From contig AP024683.1 in the NCBI GenBank assembly GCA_025999455.1, positions 131,501 to 195,500 of the forward strand: DNA of 64,000 nt, read 5' to 3'. This stretch comes from Geminicoccaceae bacterium (GTDB lineage Bacteria > Pseudomonadota > Alphaproteobacteria > Geminicoccales > Geminicoccaceae). The notes below the pieces were generated by a model. That model had not been told where the DNA came from and made no database searches. It was given only the letters and a program-made list of their open reading frames with translations. A program made the translations under genes and the position numbers. This document shows positions 1-12,710 of the stretch, in pieces. Every line of letters begins with the position of its first letter. Positions within the stretch are counted from its first letter, which is position 1.

Positions 1-1
1 C

Positions 2-169
2 CCGGTCGAAGTCCAGGGCTTCCGGGACGAGGCGAGCGGGCGGTTCGTCTATCGCGTGGCCGACCGTCGAAGTGGCGAGGTCCTTTTGCAGTCGCCGCCC
101 GACGCGCTCTTGCGCTTCTTCGCGAGCGTTCGCGAGGCGCTCGGCCCGCTCGTCGAGATCGAGGCCTGA
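2..169 (+). CDS. flaG: FlaG family flagellar protein, C-terminal part
   Basis: Only the last 55 residues are inside the window; the start lies to the left. The visible part reads as a FlaG C-terminus: a short beta segment, a variable basic turn (RVADRRSGEVL), then Q-SPPDALLRF and an amphipathic helix ending in LVEIEA, matching the family pattern of D-x-x-T/S-G-x-V-x-Q-x-P followed by a helix. FlaG proteins are small, are encoded next to the filament cap gene and influence filament length. The gene ends 15 bases before fliD, and flaG-fliD-fliS is a common gene order, which supports the call more than the short sequence alone. A different small protein cannot be excluded. Confidence 0.6.
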   Translation, partial: PVEVQGFRDEASGRFVYRVADRRSGEVLLQSPPDALLRFFASVREALGPLVEIEA

Positions 170-184
170 TCGGGGGAGGGTGTC

Positions 185-1888
185 GTGGCGGACAGCATCA
201 ATTTCGGCACCTTGACCACGAGCGGCAGCGGCGTGCGGCTCACCGGCACGAGCTCGAAGCTCGACACCGAGAGCCTCGTACGCGCCGCCTACGAAGCCAA
301 ACGCCTTCCGGCCGTCCGCCTCGAGGCGAAGATCGCCGAGAACGACGCCAGGCTCGCCGCCTTCGGCGAACTGCGGGGGCTGCTCGAGGATCTACGCAGC
401 GCCGTGAACGGTCTGCGCAACCCGCCCGGCCTCCTCGGCCGCGGCGAAAACCTGTTCGAAGCCAAGCGTGCCTACCTCGCCGGTGGTGGCGGCATCGATC
501 CGGCCTCGATCCTGGGCGTGAGCCTCGACAACTCGGCGGCCACCGGTGGGTTCGAGGTCGAGGTCGAGCGGCTCGCCACGGCCCACAAGATCCGCGCACG
601 CAGCGCCGCCTCGGTCACGCAGACACTGGCCGATGCTTGGAACGGTGGGACGGGCTTCACCGGTACGGTCGAGCTCGGGCTCGCGGGCGGGGCCAAAGCC
701 TCGATCGACGTCGACGGCGACATGACCCTCGCCGACCTCGCGGCGGCGATCAACGCTCGGAGCAGCGAAACGGGTGTCGCCGCGAACCTCGTTCGAGTGG
801 CGGATGGCGACGTCCGCTTGGTCCTGTCCGCGCGCGAGGCGGGGAAGGCGATCGAGCTCGCCGACACGGGCATCGACCCCGTGGTCCCCCTCCTCGACCC
901 GACCGAGCTCGTCGCCGCGCAGACCGCCCGGATCCGGATCGACGGGATCACCGTCGAGCGGACCGGCAATCGGATCGACGACGTTCTCCCGGGCGTGGTC
1001 CTCGACCTCTACGAGGCGCGGCCGGGCGCGACCGTTTCGGTCACCATCGAGAACGACCTCGCCCGGATCAAGGAACGGATCGGTGCGTTCGTCGACGCGT
1101 GGAACGCGCTGCGCGATTTCCTCGGCAAGCATTCGCAGGTCAGCGCCGAGGGCGAGGTCGGAAGCGACGCCGTCCTGTTCGGCGACCGGACCTTGCGCGA
1201 GATCATGCGAGCACTCGCCGCCGAAGTGAGCGGCCGCGCCTTCGGGCTCGACGACGGTGCGCTCGGGACCTTGCGCGAGGTGGGTGTCACCATGGTGGAG
1301 GGCGGGCGGCTGCGGATCGACGAGGCGAAGCTCGACCGGATGCTGCTCACCCGGCTCGAGGAGGTGCGCCGGGTCTTCGAGTTCCGCGCCGTGACGAGCT
1401 CGACCGAACTCGCCGTGCTCGGCCGGAGCAACAGCTTCGCGGGCTCCTCCTTCGAGGTCGCGATCGTCGATTCCGACAACGATGGAGTCCCGGAGTCCGC
1501 GACGATCGGCGGGGTCGCGGCGACGATCGCCGGCCGGCGGATCATCGGCCCGGCGGGCAGCGCCTTCGCCGGGTTGGAGTTCGCCTGGGTCGGCACCGGC
1601 ACGACGACGATCACGGTCGAGGTGAGCCAGGGCATCGCCGACCGGCTCCACAACCTGCTCGGCGACGCGCTCGCGCCGGGCAACGGCCCGCTCGCCCGTG
1701 CCGTAGGCGAGCTCGGCCAGACCAACACGAACTACCGAGAGGAGATCGAGAAGATCAACGAGCGGGCGGAAAAGGCGCGGGCTGCACTGGTGGAAAAATT
1801 AACCCGGATGGAGACAGCACTCAGCCTCGCGAACACGCTGCTGAGCCAAGTCCGGGCGCAGATGGACGCGATGGCCGGCAGCCGCTGA
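185..1888 (+). CDS. fliD: flagellar filament capping protein FliD (HAP2)
   Basis: FliD forms the pentameric cap at the distal end of the flagellar filament, where it folds and inserts flagellin exported through the channel. The 567-residue product has the N-terminal half typical of FliD (first about 110 residues), middle beta-rich domains (about residues 120-500), and a C-terminal helix with heptad-like spacing (last about 60 residues, ending in LSQVRAQMDAMAGSR), as needed to pack inside the filament. No signal peptide is present, as expected for export by the flagellar type III apparatus. The GTG start at 185 is chosen because a GGGGGAGGG purine run sits just upstream. The gene lies between flaG and fliS and is probably cotranscribed with both. 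Confidence 0.9.
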   Translation: MADSINFGTLTTSGSGVRLTGTSSKLDTESLVRAAYEAKRLPAVRLEAKIAENDARLAAFGELRGLLEDLRSAVNGLRNPPGLLGRGENLFEAKRAYLAGGGGIDPASILGVSLDNSAATGGFEVEVERLATAHKIRARSAASVTQTLADAWNGGTGFTGTVELGLAGGAKASIDVDGDMTLADLAAAINARSSETGVAANLVRVADGDVRLVLSAREAGKAIELADTGIDPVVPLLDPTELVAAQTARIRIDGITVERTGNRIDDVLPGVVLDLYEARPGATVSVTIENDLARIKERIGAFVDAWNALRDFLGKHSQVSAEGEVGSDAVLFGDRTLREIMRALAAEVSGRAFGLDDGALGTLREVGVTMVEGGRLRIDEAKLDRMLLTRLEEVRRVFEFRAVTSSTELAVLGRSNSFAGSSFEVAIVDSDNDGVPESATIGGVAATIAGRRIIGPAGSAFAGLEFAWVGTGTTTITVEVSQGIADRLHNLLGDALAPGNGPLARAVGELGQTNTNYREEIEKINERAEKARAALVEKLTRMETALSLANTLLSQVRAQMDAMAGSR

Positions 1889-1903
1889 GGACCGGAGCTC
1901 TCG

Positions 1904-2344
1904 ATGAACGCCCATCTCCGCCACCGCGCCTCGGCCGCCTATCGGGACGCCGCCGAGACCATCGCGCCCGCGCAACAGATCGTGATGCTCTACGACGGCG
2001 CGATCCGCTGCCTGCGCGAAGCCGAAGCCGCGATCGCCGATGGGGCGATCGAGCGACGGCACAACAACGTCGCCAAGGCCTTCGCGATCGTCAACGCGCT
2101 CCACTGCTGTCTCGATTTCGAGAAGGGCGGAGAGGTCGCCCGTAGTCTCGACCGGTTCTACGCCTACGTTCTCCACCGGATGAGCCGGATCGACATCACG
2201 AACGACGCTTCGATCTGCCGCGAGCTCGTTGGTCTGCTCGGCCAGATGCGGCAGAGCTGGGCGACGATCGCCGAGGGCGTCTCGCAGCGGCCGGTGGACC
2301 CGGCACCTCCCGCCCCTTCCCGCTCGATCGCGCTCACGACCTGA
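1904..2344 (+). CDS. fliS: flagellar export chaperone FliS
   Basis: FliS binds the C-terminus of unpolymerised flagellin in the cytoplasm and delivers it to the export gate. The 146-residue protein is all helical and has family features: an N-terminal [31 protein letters not shown] helix pair, then [40 protein letters not shown] (cited here by position, about residues 55-95) that corresponds to the conserved I-x-EL-x-SLD-x-E-GGE-A-x-L-x-LY-Y-x-R-L core. It begins 15 bases after fliD. The last 25 residues are proline rich and probably disordered. ATG at 1904 is preceded by CGGAGCTCTCG, an acceptable ribosome site. Confidence 0.88.
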   Translation: MNAHLRHRASAAYRDAAETIAPAQQIVMLYDGAIRCLREAEAAIADGAIERRHNNVAKAFAIVNALHCCLDFEKGGEVARSLDRFYAYVLHRMSRIDITNDASICRELVGLLGQMRQSWATIAEGVSQRPVDPAPPAPSRSIALTT

Positions 2345-2399
2345 GGCGGCGTCGCGCGGGAGCGCATCCGGCCCGCCGACACCGACGGCCGTCGCGCGA

Positions 2400-2430
2400 G
2401 GTTGCAGGCGGCAGGGTGCCTCCCTACATC
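2400..2430 (+). promoter_or_regulatory. dnaK: possible RpoH (sigma-32) type promoter upstream of dnaK
   Basis: The 190-base gap between fliS and dnaK contains GTTGCAG at 2401 and CCCTACAT at 2422, spaced about as in alphaproteobacterial heat-shock promoters (consensus roughly CTTG, 17-18 bases, CYTATNT). The -35 lacks the leading C and the -10 has one or two mismatches. The position, about 105 bases upstream of the dnaK ATG, is plausible. This is a pattern match by eye with modest support. Confidence 0.3.
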
Positions 2431-2534
2431 CTGCGCGGTTTCCGTGGCTCCGCCCGCGACGCGTCGCCGGCGGCGGGGCCGACGACCCGCCGGACACGAG
2501 GACGTCGCGACACGTCGCTCGCGAGAGGACAGTC

Positions 2535-4442
<1,908 letters not shown>

Positions 4443-4504
4443 GCCGAACCCGTGGCCGCGCGGCCGGTCCCGCGACCGGCCGTGCCCTCTCGAAGGTGAG
4501 CTGA

Positions 4505-5653
<1,149 letters not shown>

Positions 5654-5661
5654 GGGGTCCC

Positions 5662-5693
5662 GCGCACTTTTCGTGCGCTCGCATGCTTTTTTT
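5662..5693 (+). terminator. possible intrinsic terminator after dnaJ
   Basis: GCGCAC (5662-5667), a TTTTC loop and GTGCGC (5673-5678) form a perfect 6-bp stem, and a run of seven T follows at 5687-5693. The 8 bases between stem and T-run make it a weak or imperfect intrinsic terminator. It sits between the convergent dnaJ and permease genes, the right place for one. Confidence 0.45.
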
Positions 5694-5744
5694 CCCGGCT
5701 TCGCGCCCGGTCCGCGTCTCGCCCGCGGATCCCCGGCCCTCTCG

Positions 5745-6638
5745 TCAGGCCTTGGTCGCGCCGGCGGTCAGGCCCGTGACCATGTATTTGCGGACCGCAT
5801 AATAGAGGGCTGCCGGCGGCAGGGCGTAGATGATGGCAGTCGCCATCAAGAGCGGCCAGGGGCTGTCGTCGGTCACGAGGAAATAGCCCATGGTCAACGG
5901 AATGGTGTGCTGCGTCTCGCTCGAGAGCAGGAGGAAGGCGTAGAGATACTCGTTCCAGGCCAGCAGAAGCGCGTAGGTGCCGATCGCGATGAGCGCCGGC
6001 CGCAGGAGCGGGATGTAGACCATGACGAGGATCTGCACCGGCGTGGCCCCGTCGACCTTGGCCGCCTCGTCGAGCTCGAAGGGGACGTTCTCGCTGTATT
6101 GTCGCAACACCCAGATCGCGTAGGGGATCGCGAAGGTCGACATGGCGAGGACGAGTGCGGTCCGGGTGTTCAAGATGCCGTATTGGCTCATCACGCGGTA
6201 GAAGGGGATGGCGAGGAACGCCATCGGGATGAGGTAGGTCAACAAAGCGAGGTTCGAGATCACGTGGCCGCCCGGCATCTTCAGCCGGCCGATCGCGAAG
6301 GAGGCGAGCGTCGCCACGACGAGAACGAGGGCCATGGTGGCGAGGGCCACGACCACGCTGTTGCCGAGCTGCAGCCAGAAGCGCTGCAGGAAGAAATGGT
6401 CCTGGGCGAAGACGGTGCGGAAGTTCTCCAGCGTCGGATTGTCCGGCCAGAAGCGCCCGCCGAACGCCTCGTTCACGGGCGTGAGCGAGAGCATCACCAT
6501 GTGGTAGATGGGAAGGAGCGTCCAGACCAGGATCACGAGGCCGAGCAGGATCTCGGCCGTCGAGCCCGCGAGCCGGCGGGCCGTGTAGAAGCCGGCACTG
6601 CGGATCTCCGGCGCATGCGGGAGCGAAGGCGCGGCCAT
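5745..6638 (-). CDS. ABC sugar transporter permease, MalG/UgpE type
   Basis: Inner-membrane subunit of a carbohydrate-type (CUT1) ABC importer. The 297-residue product has six predicted membrane segments, the first at about residues 27-47, and the cytoplasmic EAA loop with the pattern ELDEAAKVDGATPVQILVMV (about residues 195-215), which contacts the ATPase subunit. The long periplasmic segment after the first membrane span is typical of MalG relatives. ATG at 6638 overlaps the stop of the preceding permease as TGATG, indicating translational coupling. The substrate cannot be read from the sequence; sugars, polyols or glycerophosphodiesters are possible. Confidence 0.93.
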   Translation of the reverse strand: MAAPSLPHAPEIRSAGFYTARRLAGSTAEILLGLVILVWTLLPIYHMVMLSLTPVNEAFGGRFWPDNPTLENFRTVFAQDHFFLQRFWLQLGNSVVVALATMALVLVVATLASFAIGRLKMPGGHVISNLALLTYLIPMAFLAIPFYRVMSQYGILNTRTALVLAMSTFAIPYAIWVLRQYSENVPFELDEAAKVDGATPVQILVMVYIPLLRPALIAIGTYALLLAWNEYLYAFLLLSSETQHTIPLTMGYFLVTDDSPWPLLMATAIIYALPPAALYYAVRKYMVTGLTAGATKA

Positions 6639-7534
6639 CAGCTGACCCTCCCGCCGAGCCGCCGGACCAACAGGATCACGAGCGGGACGAGGAACGGCAA
6701 GGCGGTCATGACGCAGGCCACGCCGATGTCGATCTGCTGGAGATTGAAGGCGTAGCGGATGCCGAGGGTCGCGAGCACGTGGGTCTTCTCGGCCGGGCCG
6801 CCGCCGGTCAGGAGATAGACGCTGTTGAAGTCGCCCAAGGACCAGATCGTCGAGAGCAAGGTCGAGGTGACGTAGAGGTTCTTGAGCTGCGGCCAGGTGA
6901 CGTAGGCGAACTTCTGGATCGGCCGGGCACCGTCGATGGTCGCCGCCTCGTAGAGATCGGTCGGGATCGCCATCCGTCCGGCCAGGAGGATGAGCGTCCA
7001 GAAGGGCAGGTACTTCCAGACGTGGACGAAGATCACGGCGCCGAAAGCGAGCTGGGGATCGACGAGCCACCACGGCCCCTCGATGCCGAAGAGCTCCCAC
7101 AAGAGGCCGTTGAGCATCCCCCACTCGGAGTTCAGCATCCAGCGGAACGAAAAGATCGTCGGGATCGACGGAACCGCCCAAGGGAGGATGAAGATCACCG
7201 AGAGCCAACGGATCCAGGGTCGGCTGCGGGCGAGGAAGCCGGAGAGCAGAAGCGCCAGAAAGAGCTTGATGTTGATGCCGAGGGCCAGGAACACGGCCGT
7301 GTTCCAGGCGGTCTCGAAATAGATCGGATCGGCGAAGAGGGTACGGAAAGCCTCCGGGCTCGCGCCCAACCAGAGGCCGTAGCCGACCGGCCAGACGACG
7401 AAGGCGGCGAACACGACGAGGTAGGGGATGACGAAGACGATCCCCCAGCCGACCTCGAGGCTCCATTTGAAGGCGCGCGCGGGCGGCACGGTCGCCGCCC
7501 CGGCCTCGACCCGCGCTGCTGCGCTCACCGCCAT
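6638..7534 (-). CDS. ABC sugar transporter permease, MalF/UgpA type
   Basis: Second membrane subunit of the same importer. The 298-residue protein has about six membrane spans (first at about residues 30-52) and the EAA loop as DLYEAATIDGARPIQKFAYV (about 190-210). It lacks the extra N-terminal periplasmic domain of enteric MalF and matches the shorter UgpA-like form. It lies 64 bases downstream of the solute-binding protein gene and is coupled to the next permease by a one-base stop/start overlap. Start ATG at 7534 with GGAGG-like purines upstream. Confidence 0.93.
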   Translation of the reverse strand: MAVSAAARVEAGAATVPPARAFKWSLEVGWGIVFVIPYLVVFAAFVVWPVGYGLWLGASPEAFRTLFADPIYFETAWNTAVFLALGINIKLFLALLLSGFLARSRPWIRWLSVIFILPWAVPSIPTIFSFRWMLNSEWGMLNGLLWELFGIEGPWWLVDPQLAFGAVIFVHVWKYLPFWTLILLAGRMAIPTDLYEAATIDGARPIQKFAYVTWPQLKNLYVTSTLLSTIWSLGDFNSVYLLTGGGPAEKTHVLATLGIRYAFNLQQIDIGVACVMTALPFLVPLVILLVRRLGGRVS

Positions 7535-7598
7535 CCCGCCACCCTCCTCGCGAGAGGATCCGGAGCGACCCCGGCGGCCGCCCCGGTCCCGACCCGCC

Positions 7599-8945
7599 TC
7601 AGCCGGCGAGCTCCTTCATGCGCGCGATGAGCTCGTCGACCGCCTTCTCGGGCGTCCAATTGTCGAGCACGACCCGTGTGACGGCCTTGCCGTAGGCGTT
7701 CTCCGCGTTCACGGCGATGAGCCGGTAATTGAAGACGTGCGGGAACGGCACCTGCGGCCTCTGCGTGAACTGGCGGACCTCCACGACCTTGTGGGGATCG
7801 CTCTGGTCCTTCCAGTAGGGGGTCTCGATCAGCCGCTTGTCGACCGGGAACCAGCGGGCGAGCGAGCCTTCGAGATACGGCCCGAGATTGGCGGGCTCCA
7901 AGAAGAACTTCATGAACTCCTTGGCGAGCGCCTTGTTCTTCGACTGCTTGAAGATCACCGCGGTCTTGATCGAGGTGGTGTACTCGATCGGCCGGCCGTC
8001 CGGTTTGTCCGGCCACTCGATCGTGACCATCTTCTCGCGATAGACGCTCTTGTCGGGATTGTTGAACTGCGAGGCCGGGATCGAGAGCGACGGGTTCGGC
8101 ACCATGATCGTGATGCGGTTGAGGAAATTGACGTTGTTGTCGGCGTCGCTCCAGTTCACCGCACCGGGCGGCACGCAGCGGTCCTTGAAGGGCTGGGTGT
8201 AGCTCGTGAGCGCCTTGATCATGCCCTCGCGGACCTTCGGGTCGTCGACCGTGAGCTTGCCGGTCGCCGGATCGACGATCTTGGTGTCGAAGGCGTTCAA
8301 GAACATCATGAACGCGAAGATCGTGTCGGAGGCCGAAGAGCTCATCGGCTGACCGACACCGAAGATGTTCCGGTTGCCGGTCGCCCGACGGACCGCCGGC
8401 TGGGCAACCTTGCACCACCAGTCCCAATATTCGTTCCAGGTCTTGGGGATCTGGTCCATCTTGAGCCCGGCTTGCTCAAGCATGTCCTTCCAGACGTGGA
8501 CGTGCTCGATCTGTTGGGCCACGGGCATGGCGTAGACGCTCTTCTTACCGGTCTTGCCATTGAGGAGCGTGACCGCCTCGATGGCACTCGGCAAAAGGTG
8601 CGGGCGGATCGTGTCGACCACGTCCGACACGTCTTCGAGGACGTCCTCGAAGGCCCAACGTGCCGTGTGCTGCAGATCGAACAGGAAGGCGTAGGACAGA
8701 TCCGGTGGCTCGTTGGCCGTCAACGCGGCGAGGACTTTGCGCGGCACGTCCTCGTTCGTGTACATGACGTATTCGACCGTCTTGCCGGTCTTGGCCTGGA
8801 AGTCTTTGACGATCTTGTCGAACTGTTGGTCTTCCTCGGGATAGTAGGACTTGTTCCACCAGATCGTCAGATCGGCCGCGACCGCCGCCCCGGCGAAGCC
8901 GACCAGGCAGCTGGCGGCCAAGAGGCCGCGGAGCCAGCGTTTCAT
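7599..8945 (-). CDS. extracellular solute-binding protein of ABC importer (family 1)
   Basis: Periplasmic receptor that captures the substrate and hands it to the permease pair. The 448-residue form starts with a clear Sec signal peptide ([19 protein letters not shown], cleavage probably after AVA at about residue 23) followed by [21 protein letters not shown], a typical mature N-terminus for family 1 sugar binders. ATG at 8945 is preferred over an in-frame start 93 bases upstream because the signal peptide begins here and a GGGAGGAGAGG ribosome site lies just before it. It heads the binding protein-permease-permease unit. Tryptophan-rich segments (EYWDWWCKV, about residue 165) are compatible with stacking on a carbohydrate ring, which is inference. 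Confidence 0.9.
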   Translation of the reverse strand: MKRWLRGLLAASCLVGFAGAAVAADLTIWWNKSYYPEEDQQFDKIVKDFQAKTGKTVEYVMYTNEDVPRKVLAALTANEPPDLSYAFLFDLQHTARWAFEDVLEDVSDVVDTIRPHLLPSAIEAVTLLNGKTGKKSVYAMPVAQQIEHVHVWKDMLEQAGLKMDQIPKTWNEYWDWWCKVAQPAVRRATGNRNIFGVGQPMSSSASDTIFAFMMFLNAFDTKIVDPATGKLTVDDPKVREGMIKALTSYTQPFKDRCVPPGAVNWSDADNNVNFLNRITIMVPNPSLSIPASQFNNPDKSVYREKMVTIEWPDKPDGRPIEYTTSIKTAVIFKQSKNKALAKEFMKFFLEPANLGPYLEGSLARWFPVDKRLIETPYWKDQSDPHKVVEVRQFTQRPQVPFPHVFNYRLIAVNAENAYGKAVTRVVLDNWTPEKAVDELIARMKELAG

Positions 8946-8966
8946 GAACCTCTCCTCCCTGAGCGC

Positions 8967-8980
8967 CCACGGGACCGTGG
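8967..8980. promoter_or_regulatory. inverted repeat in the divergent ABC-transporter promoter region
   Basis: CCACGG (8967-8972), a GA centre and CCGTGG (8975-8980) form a perfect 6-bp dyad, 21 bases upstream of the binding-protein start and inside the 262-base divergent region shared with the ATPase gene. It could be an operator for a local repressor or a hairpin in the leader. No regulator gene lies next to it in the window. Confidence 0.3.
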
Positions 8981-9207
8981 CCGACGCGCAGCCAGCCACC
9001 CGACACCCGACCATAGGGTCGCGGTCCCCCCGGGTCAAACGCGGACGGATCGGGGGAGGTCGGCGCGTGCGTGGCCCCGGCCTTGCCCGCCGGGCGGCCG
9101 CGTGTCATCTCCGGCTCGAGCGGGCTCGAGGGAAAGGGAGGGAGCGCGTCCGCGGCCCGCCCGCGACGACGTCGCGGGGCGCGCGCTCGAGCGAGCGGGG
9201 GAACGCG

Positions 9208-10278
<1,071 letters not shown>

Positions 10279-10300
10279 GCTGCGGGCTCGCCCGCGGGGC

Positions 10301-10540
10301 TCAATCGCCGGAGCCGTCGAGGGGCGCCCCGCTGCAGCAGGTGTCGAGGATCGTGCCGCAGCGGGCGCAGCGCCCTTCGCCGTGGATCCACAGGAGCGGC
10401 CCGCGATGGCCGCAGGCCGGGCAGATGGGCAGCGGACCCGCCGTCGGGTCGGCGACCGGGCAGGCGGGAGCGGCCTCGGGCTCGGCAGCGGGCGGCGGGC
10501 CCGGCGGAGAAGACCGAGGCGGCGGGCGCCGGCGGGTCAC
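10301..10540 (-). CDS. small zinc-ribbon protein, function unknown
   Basis: A 79-residue protein with a proline-rich, probably disordered first 35 residues and a C-terminal zinc ribbon: CPACG at about residue 40 and CARCG about 18 residues later, followed by another CC pair. The GTG start at 10540 overlaps the stop of the upstream cyclase gene as GTGA, so the two are translationally coupled, which is the main reason to accept the gene. No function is assigned. It could be a structural or nucleic-acid-binding ribbon, or a partner of the cyclase. Confidence 0.6.
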   Translation of the reverse strand: MTRRRPPPRSSPPGPPPAAEPEAAPACPVADPTAGPLPICPACGHRGPLLWIHGEGRCARCGTILDTCCSGAPLDGSGD

Positions 10541-12639
10541 GGCGCGTCGTCCCCGACACCCGCCGGGGCGGTCGGGGCTCCCGGCCGCGGCGGCGTCCGG
10601 TCCCCCGGCCCGAGCAGCGCGAACAGCCGGGTCGCCTCGCGTGAGCCGCGGGTGACGACCGGCTCGAGCTCGCGCCAGGCGAGCTCCGGCGCCCCTTCGG
10701 CGGTCGCCGCGGCGACCAGGATCGGGTGCCCGAGCTCCTTCGTCAGCGATTCGAGGCGGGCGGCGACGTTCACGGGTCGCCCCAGCGCCGAGTAAGCGAA
10801 GCGCTCCTCGCTTCCCATGTTGCCGATGTGGCAGGGGCCGGAATTGATCCCGACCCCGACCCGGATCGGCGGCCAGGGTCCGAGGCCCTGCGCTTCTTCC
10901 GCGCGCAGGTCGGCATCGAGCCGGGCGACCGCCGCCTGGACGTCGAGCGCGGCGAGGCAGGCCTGGCGGCGATGGTCGGGGTCCTCGAGCGGCGCGTTCC
11001 AGAACGCCATCACGGCATCGCCGATGAATTTGTCGATCGTGCCGCCGCGGGCTTGGATCGCCTTGGCGATCGCGGTCAACACCCGATTGACGAGGGCGGT
11101 GAGCCGCTCGGTCGGCAAGGTTTCGGCGATGGCGGTGAAGTCGCGCACGTCGACGAACATCACGGTCGCCTCGCGCAGCTCGCCGCCGAGCCGGAGCGCT
11201 GCCGGATCGGCCACGAGCCGATCGACCATCGGGCGCGAGAGGTAGCGGCCGAACGCGTCGCGGATGGCCTTCCGGCTCGCCTCCTCCCGCGCATAGTTGG
11301 CGAAGACGAGAAAGCCGTAGACGACGAGACCGGCCGCGGCCGGAAAGGTCGCATCGAGCAAGAGCCGGCGTTCCACGAACAAGAGGAAGGCGCCGCCCAG
11401 GAGCAGCAGAGCCACGAGGCCGCCGAGCGCCATCGTGGCGAAGGCGCCGAGGCGCGGGACGAGCACGAGGATCAGGAGACAGGTCGCGAGCGCGAGCCCG
11501 AGCTCGAGGCCGAGGGCGGCGTTCGGCCGGGTGACGTCGGCACCGGCCAGGATCGATTCGAGGAGCTGGGCGTGGACCTCGCTGCCCGGCATCGCCGGCG
11601 AGCTCGGGGTCGCCTTGATGTCGAGCAGGCCGGCCGCCGAGCTGCCGACGATCACGAGCCGGCCGCGCAGCCGTTCCGCGCGGGTCGGATCGGCGAGGAG
11701 ATCGGCCGCGGAGAGCCGCCGGCGCGGGTCGGACGGGGCGAAATGGATCGCCTTCATGGCGTTGCGGTCGGTGGCGATGCGCCGTCGCCCGACCCCGATC
11801 GAGGCGATGCCGGCCGCGTCGACCCGAACGAAGAGCGTCGTCTCGCCGGCCGCCACCCGGAGCATCTCGATCGCGAGCGCGGGCAGGATCCGATCGCCTA
11901 CGCGCACGAGGAGCGGCACCCGGCGGACGACGTTGTCGACTTCGGCCGGAAGCCCGATGCTACCCCGCCCCGCCGCGGCCTCTTCGAGCTCCGCCAGGTT
12001 CGTCAGGACGTCGGGGAACGCCGGCAGGAACGGGGCCACGGGCCCGCCGAACTCGGCGATCGAGGCACCGATCGGTCGTGCCGCCGGTCGGCCGGGCAGG
12101 CTTTCGAGGAGCGGCACTCGGGCGAGCACGACCGGCCGCCCGCGGATCGCCGCGGCGAGCTCCGCATCGGTCGAGGGCAGGCCGCGCAACCGATCGCTCA
12201 CCTCCGGCGCGTGCGTGGCCAGCCGCTCGGCGATCGCGCCCCAGGAGAGCCGGTCGGGCTCGGCGAACAGCATGTCGAACGCGACGACCGCGGGCCGGCC
12301 TTCGAAGATCCGCGCCAGGAGCCGGGCCACCAGATCGCGGGGCCAGGGCCACTGGCCGTAGGCGGCGAGCGAAGCGTCGTCGACGTCGACGACGACCGCC
12401 GGGAAGGTCTCTTCGCGGCGCGGCGCCAGACGCTGGAAGGCATCCAGCAGTTGCTGGCGCAGCACCACGAGGGGGACCGGATCCAGGATCCGCAGGACGA
12501 GGAGTACGGCCACGAGCAAGAGTGCGGCGAATTCGACCGTTCGCCGCGCGGGCACCCCACGCAGCTGCCCGTCCGCCGAACGTCCGGATCCCCTCCGCGA
12601 CACGGGACGCGATCTCGCCGGTTCGTCACGGCGGTCCAT
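10537..12639 (-). CDS. CHASE2 domain-containing adenylate/guanylate cyclase
   Basis: Membrane-bound class III nucleotide cyclase that would make cAMP or cGMP in response to an extracytoplasmic signal. The 700-residue product has one N-terminal membrane span (about residues 33-52), a large periplasmic CHASE2 sensor (about 55-370, with VVVDVDDASLAAYGQWPWPR), three further membrane spans (about 378-455), then the cyclase domain (about 485-650). Both metal-binding aspartates are visible (VMFVDVRDFTAIAETLP and DKFIGDAVMAFWNAP), as is the later SALGRPVNVAARLE segment. ATG at 12639 is chosen because the first membrane span follows and an in-frame extension to 12900 would run into the divergent FecR gene. 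Divergent FecR/cyclase pairs recur in proteobacteria (family knowledge), suggesting a functional link. Confidence 0.92.
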   Translation of the reverse strand: MDRRDEPARSRPVSRRGSGRSADGQLRGVPARRTVEFAALLLVAVLLVLRILDPVPLVVLRQQLLDAFQRLAPRREETFPAVVVDVDDASLAAYGQWPWPRDLVARLLARIFEGRPAVVAFDMLFAEPDRLSWGAIAERLATHAPEVSDRLRGLPSTDAELAAAIRGRPVVLARVPLLESLPGRPAARPIGASIAEFGGPVAPFLPAFPDVLTNLAELEEAAAGRGSIGLPAEVDNVVRRVPLLVRVGDRILPALAIEMLRVAAGETTLFVRVDAAGIASIGVGRRRIATDRNAMKAIHFAPSDPRRRLSAADLLADPTRAERLRGRLVIVGSSAAGLLDIKATPSSPAMPGSEVHAQLLESILAGADVTRPNAALGLELGLALATCLLILVLVPRLGAFATMALGGLVALLLLGGAFLLFVERRLLLDATFPAAAGLVVYGFLVFANYAREEASRKAIRDAFGRYLSRPMVDRLVADPAALRLGGELREATVMFVDVRDFTAIAETLPTERLTALVNRVLTAIAKAIQARGGTIDKFIGDAVMAFWNAPLEDPDHRRQACLAALDVQAAVARLDADLRAEEAQGLGPWPPIRVGVGINSGPCHIGNMGSEERFAYSALGRPVNVAARLESLTKELGHPILVAAATAEGAPELAWRELEPVVTRGSREATRLFALLGPGDRTPPRPGAPTAPAGVGDDAP

Positions 12640-12710
12640 CCGCCACGATTCCGAAAGACAAGCACGAACGGTCCGTGGTAACCAGGGAGAATTCTCGAGG
12701 GAGGCGAGCC